Shown here: positions 1 to 8,071 of the stretch, in pieces
Layout: every line of letters starts with the position of its first letter
Position numbering within the stretch: the stretch's first letter is position 1
Source of the DNA: CAWGXZ01 sp963826695
GTDB lineage: Bacteria > Pseudomonadota > Gammaproteobacteria > Burkholderiales > Burkholderiaceae_C
Direction: 5' to 3'
NCBI GenBank assembly: GCA_963826695.1
Contig: CAWGXZ010000004.1
Span: forward strand, 682,001-746,000
DNA length: 64,000 nt
Made by a program: the position numbers and the translations under genes
The notes under the pieces: model-generated
The model's database searches: none
Told to the model about the DNA's origin: nothing
The model's input: the letters and a program-made list of their open reading frames with translations, nothing else

Positions 1-1274
1 TCACACCCGACTTCGTGCTGCGGCTCGGTCACGCCGTCGGCCGCGTGCTGTTGCGCAGCCAGGAGAAGCCGACGGTGCTGATCGGCAAGGACACGCGCAT
101 TTCGGGCTACATGCTCGAATCGGCGCTCGAGGCGGGTTTCGCATCGGCCGGTGTTCAGGTGCTGCTGACGGGGCCACTGCCGACGCCCGGTGTCGCCTAC
201 CTGACGCGTGCGCTGCGGCTGGCGCTCGGCGTCGTCATCAGCGCATCGCACAACCCGTTCGCCGACAACGGCATCAAGTTCTTCTCGGCCCGCGGCGAGA
301 AGCTGCCCGACGAATGGGAAGCCGAGGTCGAGGCGGCCCTGGGCGAGGAGGCGCACTGGGTCGATTCGTCGCGGCTCGGCAAGGCGCGGCGGCTCGACGA
401 TGCCCAGGGACGCTACGTCGAGTTCTGCAAGAGCCGGGTCGCTGCGGACCTGTCGCTGAAGGGGCTGAAGATCGCTGTCGACTCGGCCAACGGCGCTGCC
501 TATCACGTGGCGCCGGCGGTATTCCACGAGCTGGGTGCGGAGGTGGTGTCGATCGGCGCACAGCCCAACGGCTTCAACATCAACGCCGGATTCGGTGCCA
601 CCGCACCGGCAGCGCTGGTGCAAGCGGTTGGCGAGCATGGCTGCGATTTCGGCATCGCGCTCGACGGCGATGCCGACCGGCTTCTCGTGGTCGACGCCGA
701 GGGCCGCCGCTACGACGGCGATCAGCTGCTTTACGTCCTGGTTGCCGATCGGCTGCAACAGGGCATCCGCGTGCCGGGGGCGGTCGGCACGCTGATGACC
801 AACATGGCGGTCGAGCTGGCGCTGCGCGAGCGTGGAGTCGATCTGGTGCGCGCCAATGTCGGCGACCGCTACGTGCTCGAGGCGCTGACTGCGCGAGGCT
901 GGCAGCTCGGTGGCGAGGGCTCGGGCCATTTGCTGGCACTCGACAAGCACACCACCGGCGACGGCATCGTCAGCGCGCTGCTCGTGCTGCAGGCGGTACT
1001 GCGCAGCGGTCGCTCGCTGGCGCAGTTGCTCGAAGGCGTGTCGCTGTTTCCGCAGAAGCTGGTCAATGTGCGCCTGCAGCCAGGAACCGATTGGCGCGCG
1101 AATCCACGGTTTGTGGCGGCACACGAAGCCGCGAAGCACGAGCTGGGAAATCACGGCCGCGTGTTGATCCGGGCCTCGGGGACCGAGCCGGTGGTCCGCG
1201 TCATGGTCGAAGCGCGCTCGGAAGAACAGGCGGACGCGTTGGCCGAGGCGATTGCACGGACGCTGAGAACCTAG
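1..1274 (+). CDS. glmM: Phosphoglucosamine mutase, 5' end outside the window
   Basis: Converts glucosamine-6-phosphate to glucosamine-1-phosphate for UDP-GlcNAc synthesis in the cytoplasm. The frame is already open at base 3 and reads TPDFVLRLGH, which matches the GlmM N-terminus some 20 residues after the usual start, so the true start lies upstream. Counting from the GTG at 15, the phosphoserine loop ISASHNP is at residues 75-81 (active Ser78), the metal-binding DGDADR is at 217-222, and the C-terminal RASGTEP phosphate-binding motif is near residue 389. The stop TAG (1272-1274) overlaps the left end of a 173-bp repeat, so the original last codons may have been altered by its insertion. Confidence 0.95.
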   Translation, partial: TPDFVLRLGHAVGRVLLRSQEKPTVLIGKDTRISGYMLESALEAGFASAGVQVLLTGPLPTPGVAYLTRALRLALGVVISASHNPFADNGIKFFSARGEKLPDEWEAEVEAALGEEAHWVDSSRLGKARRLDDAQGRYVEFCKSRVAADLSLKGLKIAVDSANGAAYHVAPAVFHELGAEVVSIGAQPNGFNINAGFGATAPAALVQAVGEHGCDFGIALDGDADRLLVVDAEGRRYDGDQLLYVLVADRLQQGIRVPGAVGTLMTNMAVELALRERGVDLVRANVGDRYVLEALTARGWQLGGEGSGHLLALDKHTTGDGIVSALLVLQAVLRSGRSLAQLLEGVSLFPQKLVNVRLQPGTDWRANPRFVAAHEAAKHELGNHGRVLIRASGTEPVVRVMVEARSEEQADALAEAIARTLRT

Positions 1275-1448
1275 GAGCCTGTCGGGCTTTGGGTCGGGCC
1301 CGCGTTGGGCCGGAAAAGGGGCTCAGCTTAGGCGCAAAGCGCAGCCGGGTTGGACACCCGGCGAGCATTTGCAACGACGGATCAGCCCCTTTTCCGGCCC
1401 AACCCGAAGGGCCGGGGCGAGCCCGACCCAAAGCCCGACAGGCTCCTA
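1272..1448. repeat. 173-bp palindromic MITE-like element, copy 1
   Basis: The core runs from GGAGCC (1274) to GGCTCC (1446) and is flanked by TA on both sides. The ends are inverted repeats of about 28 bp starting GGAGCCTGTCGGGCTTTGGG. A second inverted pair containing GGGCCGGAAAAGGGGCT lies further in, and the centre has a small hairpin. A core of the same length, nearly identical and in the opposite orientation, occurs at 28333-28505. It has no coding capacity of its own. TA flanks and terminal inverted repeats suggest a non-autonomous element moved by an IS630/mariner-type transposase; that assignment is inference. It probably also acts as a transcription terminator for glmM. Confidence 0.8.
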
Positions 1449-1494
1449 ACTGCCGGCGTTCAGGAACCTCGGCACTGAAGGTGCGGCCGGGGTT

Positions 1495-1902
1495 CTAGGT
1501 CCCCGATGCTGAAAGTGCTTCGGATCGAGTCGACGCATAGAAGAACGCCGCAAGCACACTGCCGATCACGATGCCGACGGTGTCGGCCAACAGGTCAGAC
1601 CATTCGCCCGCCCGCCCCGGGACGAACAGCTGTACCAACTCGATCGCGCCACCGAACGCCAAAAGCCCGGCGACCGCGGACCACCGCCAGCGAACCGAAT
1701 CGCCGAGAGCCAGGCAAGCCGACCAGGCCAGTGCCGCAAAGGCAAGCGCATGGTTGAGCTTGTCCCAGCCGCTGGTCAGGGCAGCGGGCGGCTGCGGATC
1801 CAGCGCCAGATAGGCAACGGCGACGACGAGCACGCCGAAGCACAGCTGCCAGAAATGCCGGGCATGGCCGAGAGAGGCGAGGTTGGTCTTGGAAGCAGGC
1901 AT
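1495..1902 (-). CDS. VanZ-like family membrane protein
   Basis: A 135-residue integral membrane protein with the VanZ-like signature: an N-terminal hydrophobic helix, a DKLNHALAFAALA segment, a GGAIELVQ...PGRAGEWSDLLAD segment and a final helix. VanZ-like proteins are widespread and mostly uncharacterised; VanZ itself gives low-level teicoplanin resistance. The ATG at 1902 is preferred because GGAG lies 8 bases upstream. A TTG ten codons further up sits inside the terminator hairpin of the tRNA gene. No catalytic role can be read from the sequence. Confidence 0.8.
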   Translation of the reverse strand: MPASKTNLASLGHARHFWQLCFGVLVVAVAYLALDPQPPAALTSGWDKLNHALAFAALAWSACLALGDSVRWRWSAVAGLLAFGGAIELVQLFVPGRAGEWSDLLADTVGIVIGSVLAAFFYASTRSEALSASGT

Positions 1903-1930
1903 TCGATCGGCTCCGTGCAAGTCCTGCGCC

Positions 1931-1962
1931 AAAAGCAGAGGGCCCGACGCATGCGGGCCCTC
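1931..1962 (-). terminator. Rho-independent terminator of tRNA-Thr
   Basis: Read on the minus strand, a 9-bp GC-rich stem (GAGGGCCCG paired with CGGGCCCTC, 1962-1954 with 1946-1938) with a 7-base loop is followed by TGCTTTT. It lies 12 bases past the 3' end of the tRNA gene and upstream of the VanZ-like gene. Confidence 0.8.
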
Positions 1963-1973
1963 GGTTCAGAATC

Positions 1974-2049
1974 TGGTGCCGGTGAGAAGAGTCGAACTCC
2001 CGACCTTCGCATTACGAATGCGCTGCTCTACCAACTGAGCTACACCGGC
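1974..2049 (-). tRNA. tRNA-Thr (anticodon CGT)
   Basis: A 76-base gene including an encoded 3' CCA. The acceptor arm GCCGGTG pairs with CACCGGC. The D arm is AGCTCAGTTGGTAGAGC, the anticodon stem-loop has loop TTCGTAA (anticodon CGT, reading ACG), and the T arm has the GTTCGA motif. A TATAAT box is 12 bases upstream and a strong terminator lies downstream, so it is probably transcribed alone. Confidence 0.95.
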
Positions 2050-2061
2050 GACAAGCCCAAG

Positions 2062-2067
2062 ATTATA
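2062..2067 (-). promoter_or_regulatory. Promoter -10 box for tRNA-Thr
   Basis: A perfect TATAAT on the minus strand ends 12 bases before the mature 5' end of tRNA-Thr, as expected for a tRNA promoter. It overlaps the TAA stop codon of fbp (2065-2063). I see no convincing -35 hexamer at the ideal distance. Confidence 0.65.
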
Positions 2068-3094
2068 GTGCTGCGCCAGTGGTCGCCTGGTCCACGCGGT
2101 GGTACGAGCTCACCAGATCGACCTCGCTCTTCGATCCCAGCATCACGCTGACGCGCTCGTGCAAGGTGCGCGGCTCGATGTCGAGGATGCGCTGATGACC
2201 GTTGGTTGCCGCGCCGCCCGCCTGCTCGACGATGAAGGCCATCGGGTTCGCTTCGTACATCAGGCGCAGCTTGCCCGGCTTGCCCGGCTCGCGCTGATCC
2301 CAGGGATAGAGGAAGACGCCGCCGCGCATCAGGATGCGATGCACATCGGCGACCATGCTTGCGATCCAGCGCATGTTGAAGTTCTTGCCGCGCGGTCCGG
2401 TGCTGCCGGCAAGGCACTCGTCGATGTAGCGGCGCACCGGGGGCGCCCAGTGCCGCAGGTTGCTCATGTTGATCGAGAACTCGGCCGTTTCATGCGGAAT
2501 GCGCAAGGCGTCCTGCGTCAGCACCCAGGTGCCCTGTTCGCGGTCGAGCGTGAACACGGCCACACCATCGCCGACCGTCAGCACCAGCGTGGTCTGCGGT
2601 CCGTAGACGCAGTAACCCGCGGCCGCCTGCTGCCGCCCGGGTTGCAAGAAATCGGCGTCGGTGACTTCGGCACCGCCGTCCGGCCGGCGCAGCACCGAGA
2701 AAATGGTGCCGATGCTGACGTTGACGTCGATATTGCTCGAACCGTCGAGCGGATCGAACAGCAGCAGGTACTCGCCGCGCGGAAAGCGGTGCGGCACCGT
2801 GTAGATCTCCTCCATCTCCTCGCTTGCCATCGCCGCGAGGTGACCGCCCCACTCGTTGGCCTCGATCAGCACCTCGTTGGCGATGATGTCGAGCTTCTTC
2901 TGCACCTCGCCCTGGACGTTCTCGCTCTCGGCGCTGCCGAGCACCCCGCCGAGCGCACCCTTGTTGACGTTGTAGCTGATGCGCTTGCAGGCCCGTGCCA
3001 CCACTTCCAGCAGCAGCCGAAGCTGCGATGGAATGTGTCCGTGTTGCCGCTCCTGTTCGACGAGGTAGCGCGTCAGGCTGATTCGTTCGCTCAT
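2063..3094 (-). CDS. fbp: Fructose-1,6-bisphosphatase class 1
   Basis: Hydrolyses fructose-1,6-bisphosphate to fructose-6-phosphate, a gluconeogenic step. The 343-residue length is typical of class 1 enzymes. The metal/phosphate-binding motif FDPLDGSSN is at residues 113-121, preceded by the SEEMEE segment near 91. LRLMYEANPMAFIVEQAGG near the C-terminus is the family's conserved substrate-binding block. The start ATG at 3094 follows the pepN stop by one base, so the two genes are surely co-transcribed. It would feed hexose phosphate to the glycogen and trehalose genes upstream on this strand. Confidence 0.96.
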   Translation of the reverse strand: MSERISLTRYLVEQERQHGHIPSQLRLLLEVVARACKRISYNVNKGALGGVLGSAESENVQGEVQKKLDIIANEVLIEANEWGGHLAAMASEEMEEIYTVPHRFPRGEYLLLFDPLDGSSNIDVNVSIGTIFSVLRRPDGGAEVTDADFLQPGRQQAAAGYCVYGPQTTLVLTVGDGVAVFTLDREQGTWVLTQDALRIPHETAEFSINMSNLRHWAPPVRRYIDECLAGSTGPRGKNFNMRWIASMVADVHRILMRGGVFLYPWDQREPGKPGKLRLMYEANPMAFIVEQAGGAATNGHQRILDIEPRTLHERVSVMLGSKSEVDLVSSYHRVDQATTGAAL

Positions 3095-3095
3095 G

Positions 3096-5796
3096 TCAGG
3101 ACTCCAGGGCGCGGGAAACGATCTCGCGCACGTCGTTGGAAAGGGTCGGTTTCGCAGCCACCCGCACGATCGCTGCACGCGCTGCTTCCCGATAGGGTTC
3201 GGCAAGCTGGCCCCAGCGGTCCATCACCCGGGCCATGCGTGCGGCCAGTTGCGGGTTGGCGCCATCGAGCTCGAGCACCCGGTCGGCCCAGAAAGCATAG
3301 CCCGCGCCGTCTGCGCGGTGAAAAGCCGCGGGGTTGCCGGCGCAAAAGGCAGCAATCAGGCTGCGCGCCCGGTTCGGGTTCTTCAGCGTGAAGTCGGGAT
3401 GCTTCAGCAGTGCCTTCGCCCGGGCAAAGACGCGAGCATCCTTTTCCGGCGCACTGACCTGCAGCGTGAACCATTTGTCGATGACCAGCGGCTCACCCCG
3501 GAACAGCGCATGAAAGCGCGCCAGCGCCGGCTCGGCAAGCTCGGCATGCGAATAAACGAGCGCAGCCAGGGCACCCAGGCGGTCGGTCATGTTCGCCGCG
3601 TCCTTGAAGCGCTGCCAGGCGCGGCCGGGCCAGACGGCATCGCCACGCTCGACCGAGTCGAGGCAAAGCATCGCCAGCGCCAGGTTCGCCAGCGCCCGCT
3701 GACCGGCGTCGACCGGATCGGGCCGGTAGCCGCCGCGTGGCTGATTGGCTGCAAAGGCGGCTGCCCACTCCTGGCGAAGTTCGCCGGCGAGCTGCCGCCG
3801 CACGGATTCACGCACCTGGTGAATGCGTTGCGGGTCGACCACCGCCACTTGTTCGGCGACGTAGCCGGCGCTCGGCAGCGTCAGCACCAGCTCCTTGAAG
3901 GCGGCATCGGTCGCGGCGTCGCTCAGCAGCGCACGCAGGCTGTCGATCAGCGCCGGCTCGAGACCAGCCGGCGCGTCGCCGTTCACCGCAGCGACGATTC
4001 GTTCGAGCATCAGCCGCTGGCCGGCCTCCCAGCGGTTGAAGGCGTCGGTGTCCGCCTTCAGGAGGGTCATGCGGGCACTGGCGTCGAGTCCATCGTCGAG
4101 GATCACCGGTGCCGAGAATCCCCGCAACAGCGAGGGCACGGGTTCCGCACCGTCGCCGCCGTCGATGTCCTGGAAGACGAATGTCTGGGTCGTCTCGCTG
4201 AGCACGATCAGGCGCTCGGTAGGCGCCGGCGTGTCGTCGGCTTCACCTTCGAAGCGCAGCGGCAGCATGCGCCCGCGCCGGTCGAGCAGGCTCAGCGACA
4301 CCGGAATCACCCAGGGCTCGGTGCCCGCTGCCGTCAGCTGCTGGTCGAACTGCAGCGTGTAGCGGCCCGACGCCGCGTCGTGGCGGCCGCGAGCGTGCAG
4401 TCGCGGTGTTCCGGCCTGGCTGTACCAGCGCTTGAACTGCGGCAACAGCCGCGCGAGCTCGCTCTGCGGGTTGGCATCGGCAATCGCCTGGGCAAAGTCG
4501 TCGCAGGTCACCGCCTGGCCGTCGTGGCGCTCGAAATAAAGCGTCATGCCGCGCGCGAAGCCGTCGCGGCCGACCAGCGTCTGCATCATCCGCACGACCT
4601 CGCTGCCTTTCTCGTAGACCGTCGGCGTGTAGAAGTTGTTGATCTCGACGTACGCGTCGGGTCGCACCGGATGCGCCATCGGCCCGGCATCCTCGACGAA
4701 CTGCACCTGGCGCAGCTGCCGCACATCCTCGATTCGCCGTACCGCCCGCGCCGTGGTCGCTGCCGCGCCGCCGCTGGCCGGCGCCGCCATGTCCATGCTG
4801 AATTCCTGGTCCCGGAAGACCGTCAGCCCCTCCTTGAGGCTCAGCTGGAACCAGTCGCGGCAGGTCACCCGGTTCCCGGTCCAGTTGTGGAAATATTCGT
4901 GCGCCACCACGCTTTCAACGCCGCCGAAATCGGCATCGGTCGCGGTCGCGGGGCTGGCAAGAACGTATTTGGTGTTGAAGATGTTCAACCCCTTGTTCTC
5001 CATCGCGCCCATGTTGAAGTCGCCGACGGCGACGATCATGAAGCGCTCCAGGTCGAGCGGCAGGCCGAAGCGCGCCTCGTCCCAGAGCACGCTCGCGACC
5101 AGTGAATTCATCGCATGCTCGGTCTTGTCGAGGTCGCCGCGGCGTACCCACACCTGCAGCAGGTGCTCGCTGCCGTTGCGGGCCCGGATGCGCTGCTCCC
5201 TGGCGACCAGCTGCGCGGCCACCAGGGCAAACAGGTAGCTCGGCTTCGGAAACGGATCGTGCCAACGCGCGAAGTGGCAGCCGTTCGGCAGCTCTCCTTC
5301 CTCGACCAGATTGCCGTTCGACAGCAGCACCGGGTACTGCGCCTTGTCGGCACGCAGCGTGACGGTGTAGACCGCCATCACGTCGGGCCGGTCGAGGAAA
5401 TAGGTGATGCGGCGAAAACCCTCGGCCTCGCATTGCGTGAAGAAGCCGCCGCCCGAGGTGTAGAGGCCCGGTGAGCTGGGTGTTCTTCTCGGGGCAGCAG
5501 GTGTTGCGGATCTCCAGCTCGAATGGCCGGTCGGGCAGGGCATCGATGACCAGCATGCCCTCCTCGTGGCGGAACGACACGCTCTCGCCGTCGAGCAGGA
5601 TGCGCGTCAGGTTGAGGCCTTCGCCGTGCAGCCGCAGCGGCTGCGTCGCCATGCCGGGATGGCGTTCGATCTGCATGCGGCTGACGACGCGCGTCTTGGC
5701 CGGGTCGAGATCGAAAGTCAGGTCGACGCTGCGGATCCGATAGGCCGGCGGCGCGTAGTCCTCGCGGCGGATCAGGCGGGCAGTGCCTTCACGCAT
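3096..5796 (-). CDS. pepN: Aminopeptidase N, with an apparent frameshift near 5467
   Basis: M1-family zinc aminopeptidase that removes N-terminal residues from peptides in the cytoplasm. The gene reads about 899 codons if one base is removed, the usual PepN length. The substrate motif GAMEN and the zinc motif HEYFHNW followed by the downstream glutamate are intact. The N-terminal part (5796 to about 5470) and the rest are in different frames. The N-terminal frame reads EKNTQLTG, after which the expected GLYTSGGGFFTQC is found only after dropping one base from the CCC at 5467-5469 (plus strand). Either the gene is broken after about 110 codons or the base is an error; everything else is well conserved. 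It ends one base before fbp. Confidence 0.85.
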
Positions 5797-5890
5797 GGGA
5801 TGTTTTGGTCAGAAAAGTCATGGACGGCAAGGCCGCGTTCGGATGCGGCACTGAAAGGTTGACGGTCACGGGACGCGAGGGGCGCACAGT

Positions 5891-6995
5891 TCACACCCGC
5901 TGCTTGAGGCTGGCCTCGATGAAGACGTCGAGGTCGCCGTCGAGCACCTTCTGCGTGTTGCTGATCTCGACATTGGTGCGCAGGTCCTTGATGCGGCTCT
6001 GGTCGAGCACGTAGCTGCGAATCTGGTGGCCCCAGCCGACGTCGGTCTTGGTGTCCTCCAGCTTCTGCTGCGCCGCCATGCGGATGCGCATCTCGTGCTC
6101 GTAAAGCCGCGAGCGCAGCATCTGCCAGGCCTCGTCGCGGTTGCGGTGCTGCGAACGGTCGTTCTGGCACTGCACGACGATGTTGGTCGGAATGTGCGTC
6201 AGCCGCACGGCCGAGTCGGTCTTGTTGATGTGCTGGCCGCCGGCACCCGAGGCGCGGAAGGTGTCGGTGCGCACGTCGGCCGGATTGATGTCGATCTCGA
6301 TCGAGTCGTCGACCTCCGGGTAGACGAAGACACTGGCGAATGAGGTGTGGCGCCCACCCGACGAGTCGAACGGGCTTTTCCTCACCAGCCGGTGCACGCC
6401 GGTTTCGGTGCGCAGCATGCCGAAGGCATAGTCGCCTTCGATCTTCAGCGTGGCACTGCGGATGCCGGCCACATCGCCTTCGGTCTCCTCGAGCACTTCG
6501 GCCTTGAAACCCTTGCGCTCGCAGTACTTGAGGTACTGGCGCAGCAGCATGGCCGCCCAGTCGCAGGCTTCGGTGCCGCCGGCGCCGGCCTGCAGGTCGA
6601 GGAAACAGTTCGACGGATCGGCCGGGTTGTCGAACATCCGGCGGAATTCGAGCTGGCCGACGATCTCCTCGAGCTTGGCGACTTCGGATTCGATGGCGCG
6701 CAGCGAGTCGGCATCGCCGTCGGCCTTGGCCATCTCGTACAGCTCGGTGTTATCGGCCAGGTTGCTCGACAGGTGGTCGGCGGTCTGCACCACGCCTTCG
6801 AGCGTGCGCTTCTCGCGGCCGAGTTCCTGGGCGCGCTTCGGTTCGTTCCAGACGTTCGGGTTTTCGAGGGCGGCGTTGACCTCGTTCAGCCGCAGCGCTT
6901 TGCGGTCGTAGTCAAAGATACCCCCGGAGGTCGATCGTCCGCTGGCTCAGGTCAGCCAGTGCGTTGCCGATGGCATTGATGTGTTCGACGTCCAT
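5891..6995 (-). CDS. prfB: Peptide chain release factor 2 (programmed +1 frameshift)
   Basis: Recognises UGA and UAA stop codons and releases the nascent peptide. The zero frame starts at ATG 6995 and encodes 27 residues ending RGYL before an in-frame TGA (6914-6912). A +1 shift gives DYDRKALRLNEVN and then 340 residues to 5891, 367 in total. The SPF stop-codon recognition motif is present, as is the peptidyl-hydrolase GGQ within ASGAGGQHINKT. The shift site is the classic autoregulatory one in which RF2 level controls its own synthesis. It stands alone here, without lysS next to it. Confidence 0.96.
6911..6925 (-). promoter_or_regulatory. prfB programmed frameshift site
   Basis: On the minus strand the sequence GGGGGTATCTTTGAC contains the purine-rich internal Shine-Dalgarno-like run, the slippery CTT and the TGA stop, the conserved recoding signal of bacterial RF2 genes. 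Confidence 0.93.
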
Positions 6996-7070
6996 GAAAA
7001 GCGCTTCCAGAAAGTAGGGAGCGATTTTCGCATGGGGGTTCTGCGGCGACGTCGGCGCCGCCCGTGCCCT

Positions 7071-8009
7071 TCAGGCCGCCAGGAACCGGTGGAGCAGCTC
7101 GGCAAGCGGTTCAGGCTGGTCGTGGTGCACCATGTGACCGGCCGGGCCGAGCGTATGGCGCTCGACCTTCGGCACCACCGCCAGCCGGCCGTCGAAATCC
7201 TCGCGCGGGTAGCGGTTGCCCCACAGGCGCTGCATGTCGCTCTGGTCGCCTTCGACCCAGAGCAGCGGCGCGGCGATGTGCTCCCAGCAGGCCATCACCT
7301 CCTCGCGCCGGTAGAGCACCGGGTTCGGCCGCTTGTGCGCCGGGTCGGCCTGCAGTTCCCACTGGCCGTCGCTGCGCTCGCGGGCCCAGTGCTGCGCCAG
7401 CCAGCGCGCCGGCGCTGCGCGCAGCCGCGCATTGTTGCTGCGCAGGCGCTCGACCACGGCATCGAGGCTCGGATAGGTGCGCAGCTCGGCAGGCGTGCGC
7501 AGCGAGTCGAGCCAGCGCACATACTGGCCGGGCGCCTGCTGCGGCCGCGTCTGCGGCATGCCGAAGCCCTCGACGTTGATCAGCCGGCGGATGCGTTCGG
7601 GTCGCACCCCGGCATAGACCATCGCCACGTTGCCACCCATGCTGTGGCCGAGCAGGTCGACCTGCAGCGGCTTGCCATTCAGGCCCAGGGCATCGAGCAG
7701 GGCGTCGAGATCGGCGAGATAGTCGGGGAACCAGTAGCTGTCGGCCGGCGCGGCGGCGGTCTGGCCGAAGCCGCGCCAGTCGAGTGCCAGGATGCAGCGG
7801 CGGTCGCCCTCCAGCCGCCACAACGCGTCGACCAGGAACTGGAACGACGCGCCCACATCCATCCAGCCGTGCAGCATCACCAGCGGCGGGCAGTCGACGG
7901 TGACGCTTTCGGCTTCGCCCCACTGCCAGAGGTGCTGCCGGAGCCCGCGAATCGAGACGAATCGGCTGCGTGCCGGGCGTTGGGGCGTGTATTCGTGGGT
8001 GTCGCTCAT
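7071..8009 (-). CDS. Alpha/beta-fold hydrolase
   Basis: A 312-residue cytoplasmic alpha/beta hydrolase. The oxyanion HG motif (LHGWMD) is at residues 46-51, the nucleophile elbow GHSMGG at 121-126 (Ser123), and the catalytic His in GPAGHMVHHDQP near the C-terminus. The substrate cannot be read from the sequence; esterase, lactonase and C-C hydrolase activities all occur in this fold. The start ATG at 8009 is chosen because the family begins shortly before the RFVSIRGLRQHLWQWG strand. It lies 62 bases downstream of glgX on the same strand. Confidence 0.85.
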   Translation of the reverse strand: MSDTHEYTPQRPARSRFVSIRGLRQHLWQWGEAESVTVDCPPLVMLHGWMDVGASFQFLVDALWRLEGDRRCILALDWRGFGQTAAAPADSYWFPDYLADLDALLDALGLNGKPLQVDLLGHSMGGNVAMVYAGVRPERIRRLINVEGFGMPQTRPQQAPGQYVRWLDSLRTPAELRTYPSLDAVVERLRSNNARLRAAPARWLAQHWARERSDGQWELQADPAHKRPNPVLYRREEVMACWEHIAAPLLWVEGDQSDMQRLWGNRYPREDFDGRLAVVPKVERHTLGPAGHMVHHDQPEPLAELLHRFLAA

Positions 8010-8071
8010 GGACGCGACTATAGGCAGGTGCTCATCCGGACCTCCGGATTCCGCGGAAGCGGCAGCACCGG

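Noticed and set aside
3093..5105. Open frame of about 670 codons opposite pepN
   Set aside because: Antisense shadow; pepN on the other strand has all M1 motifs.
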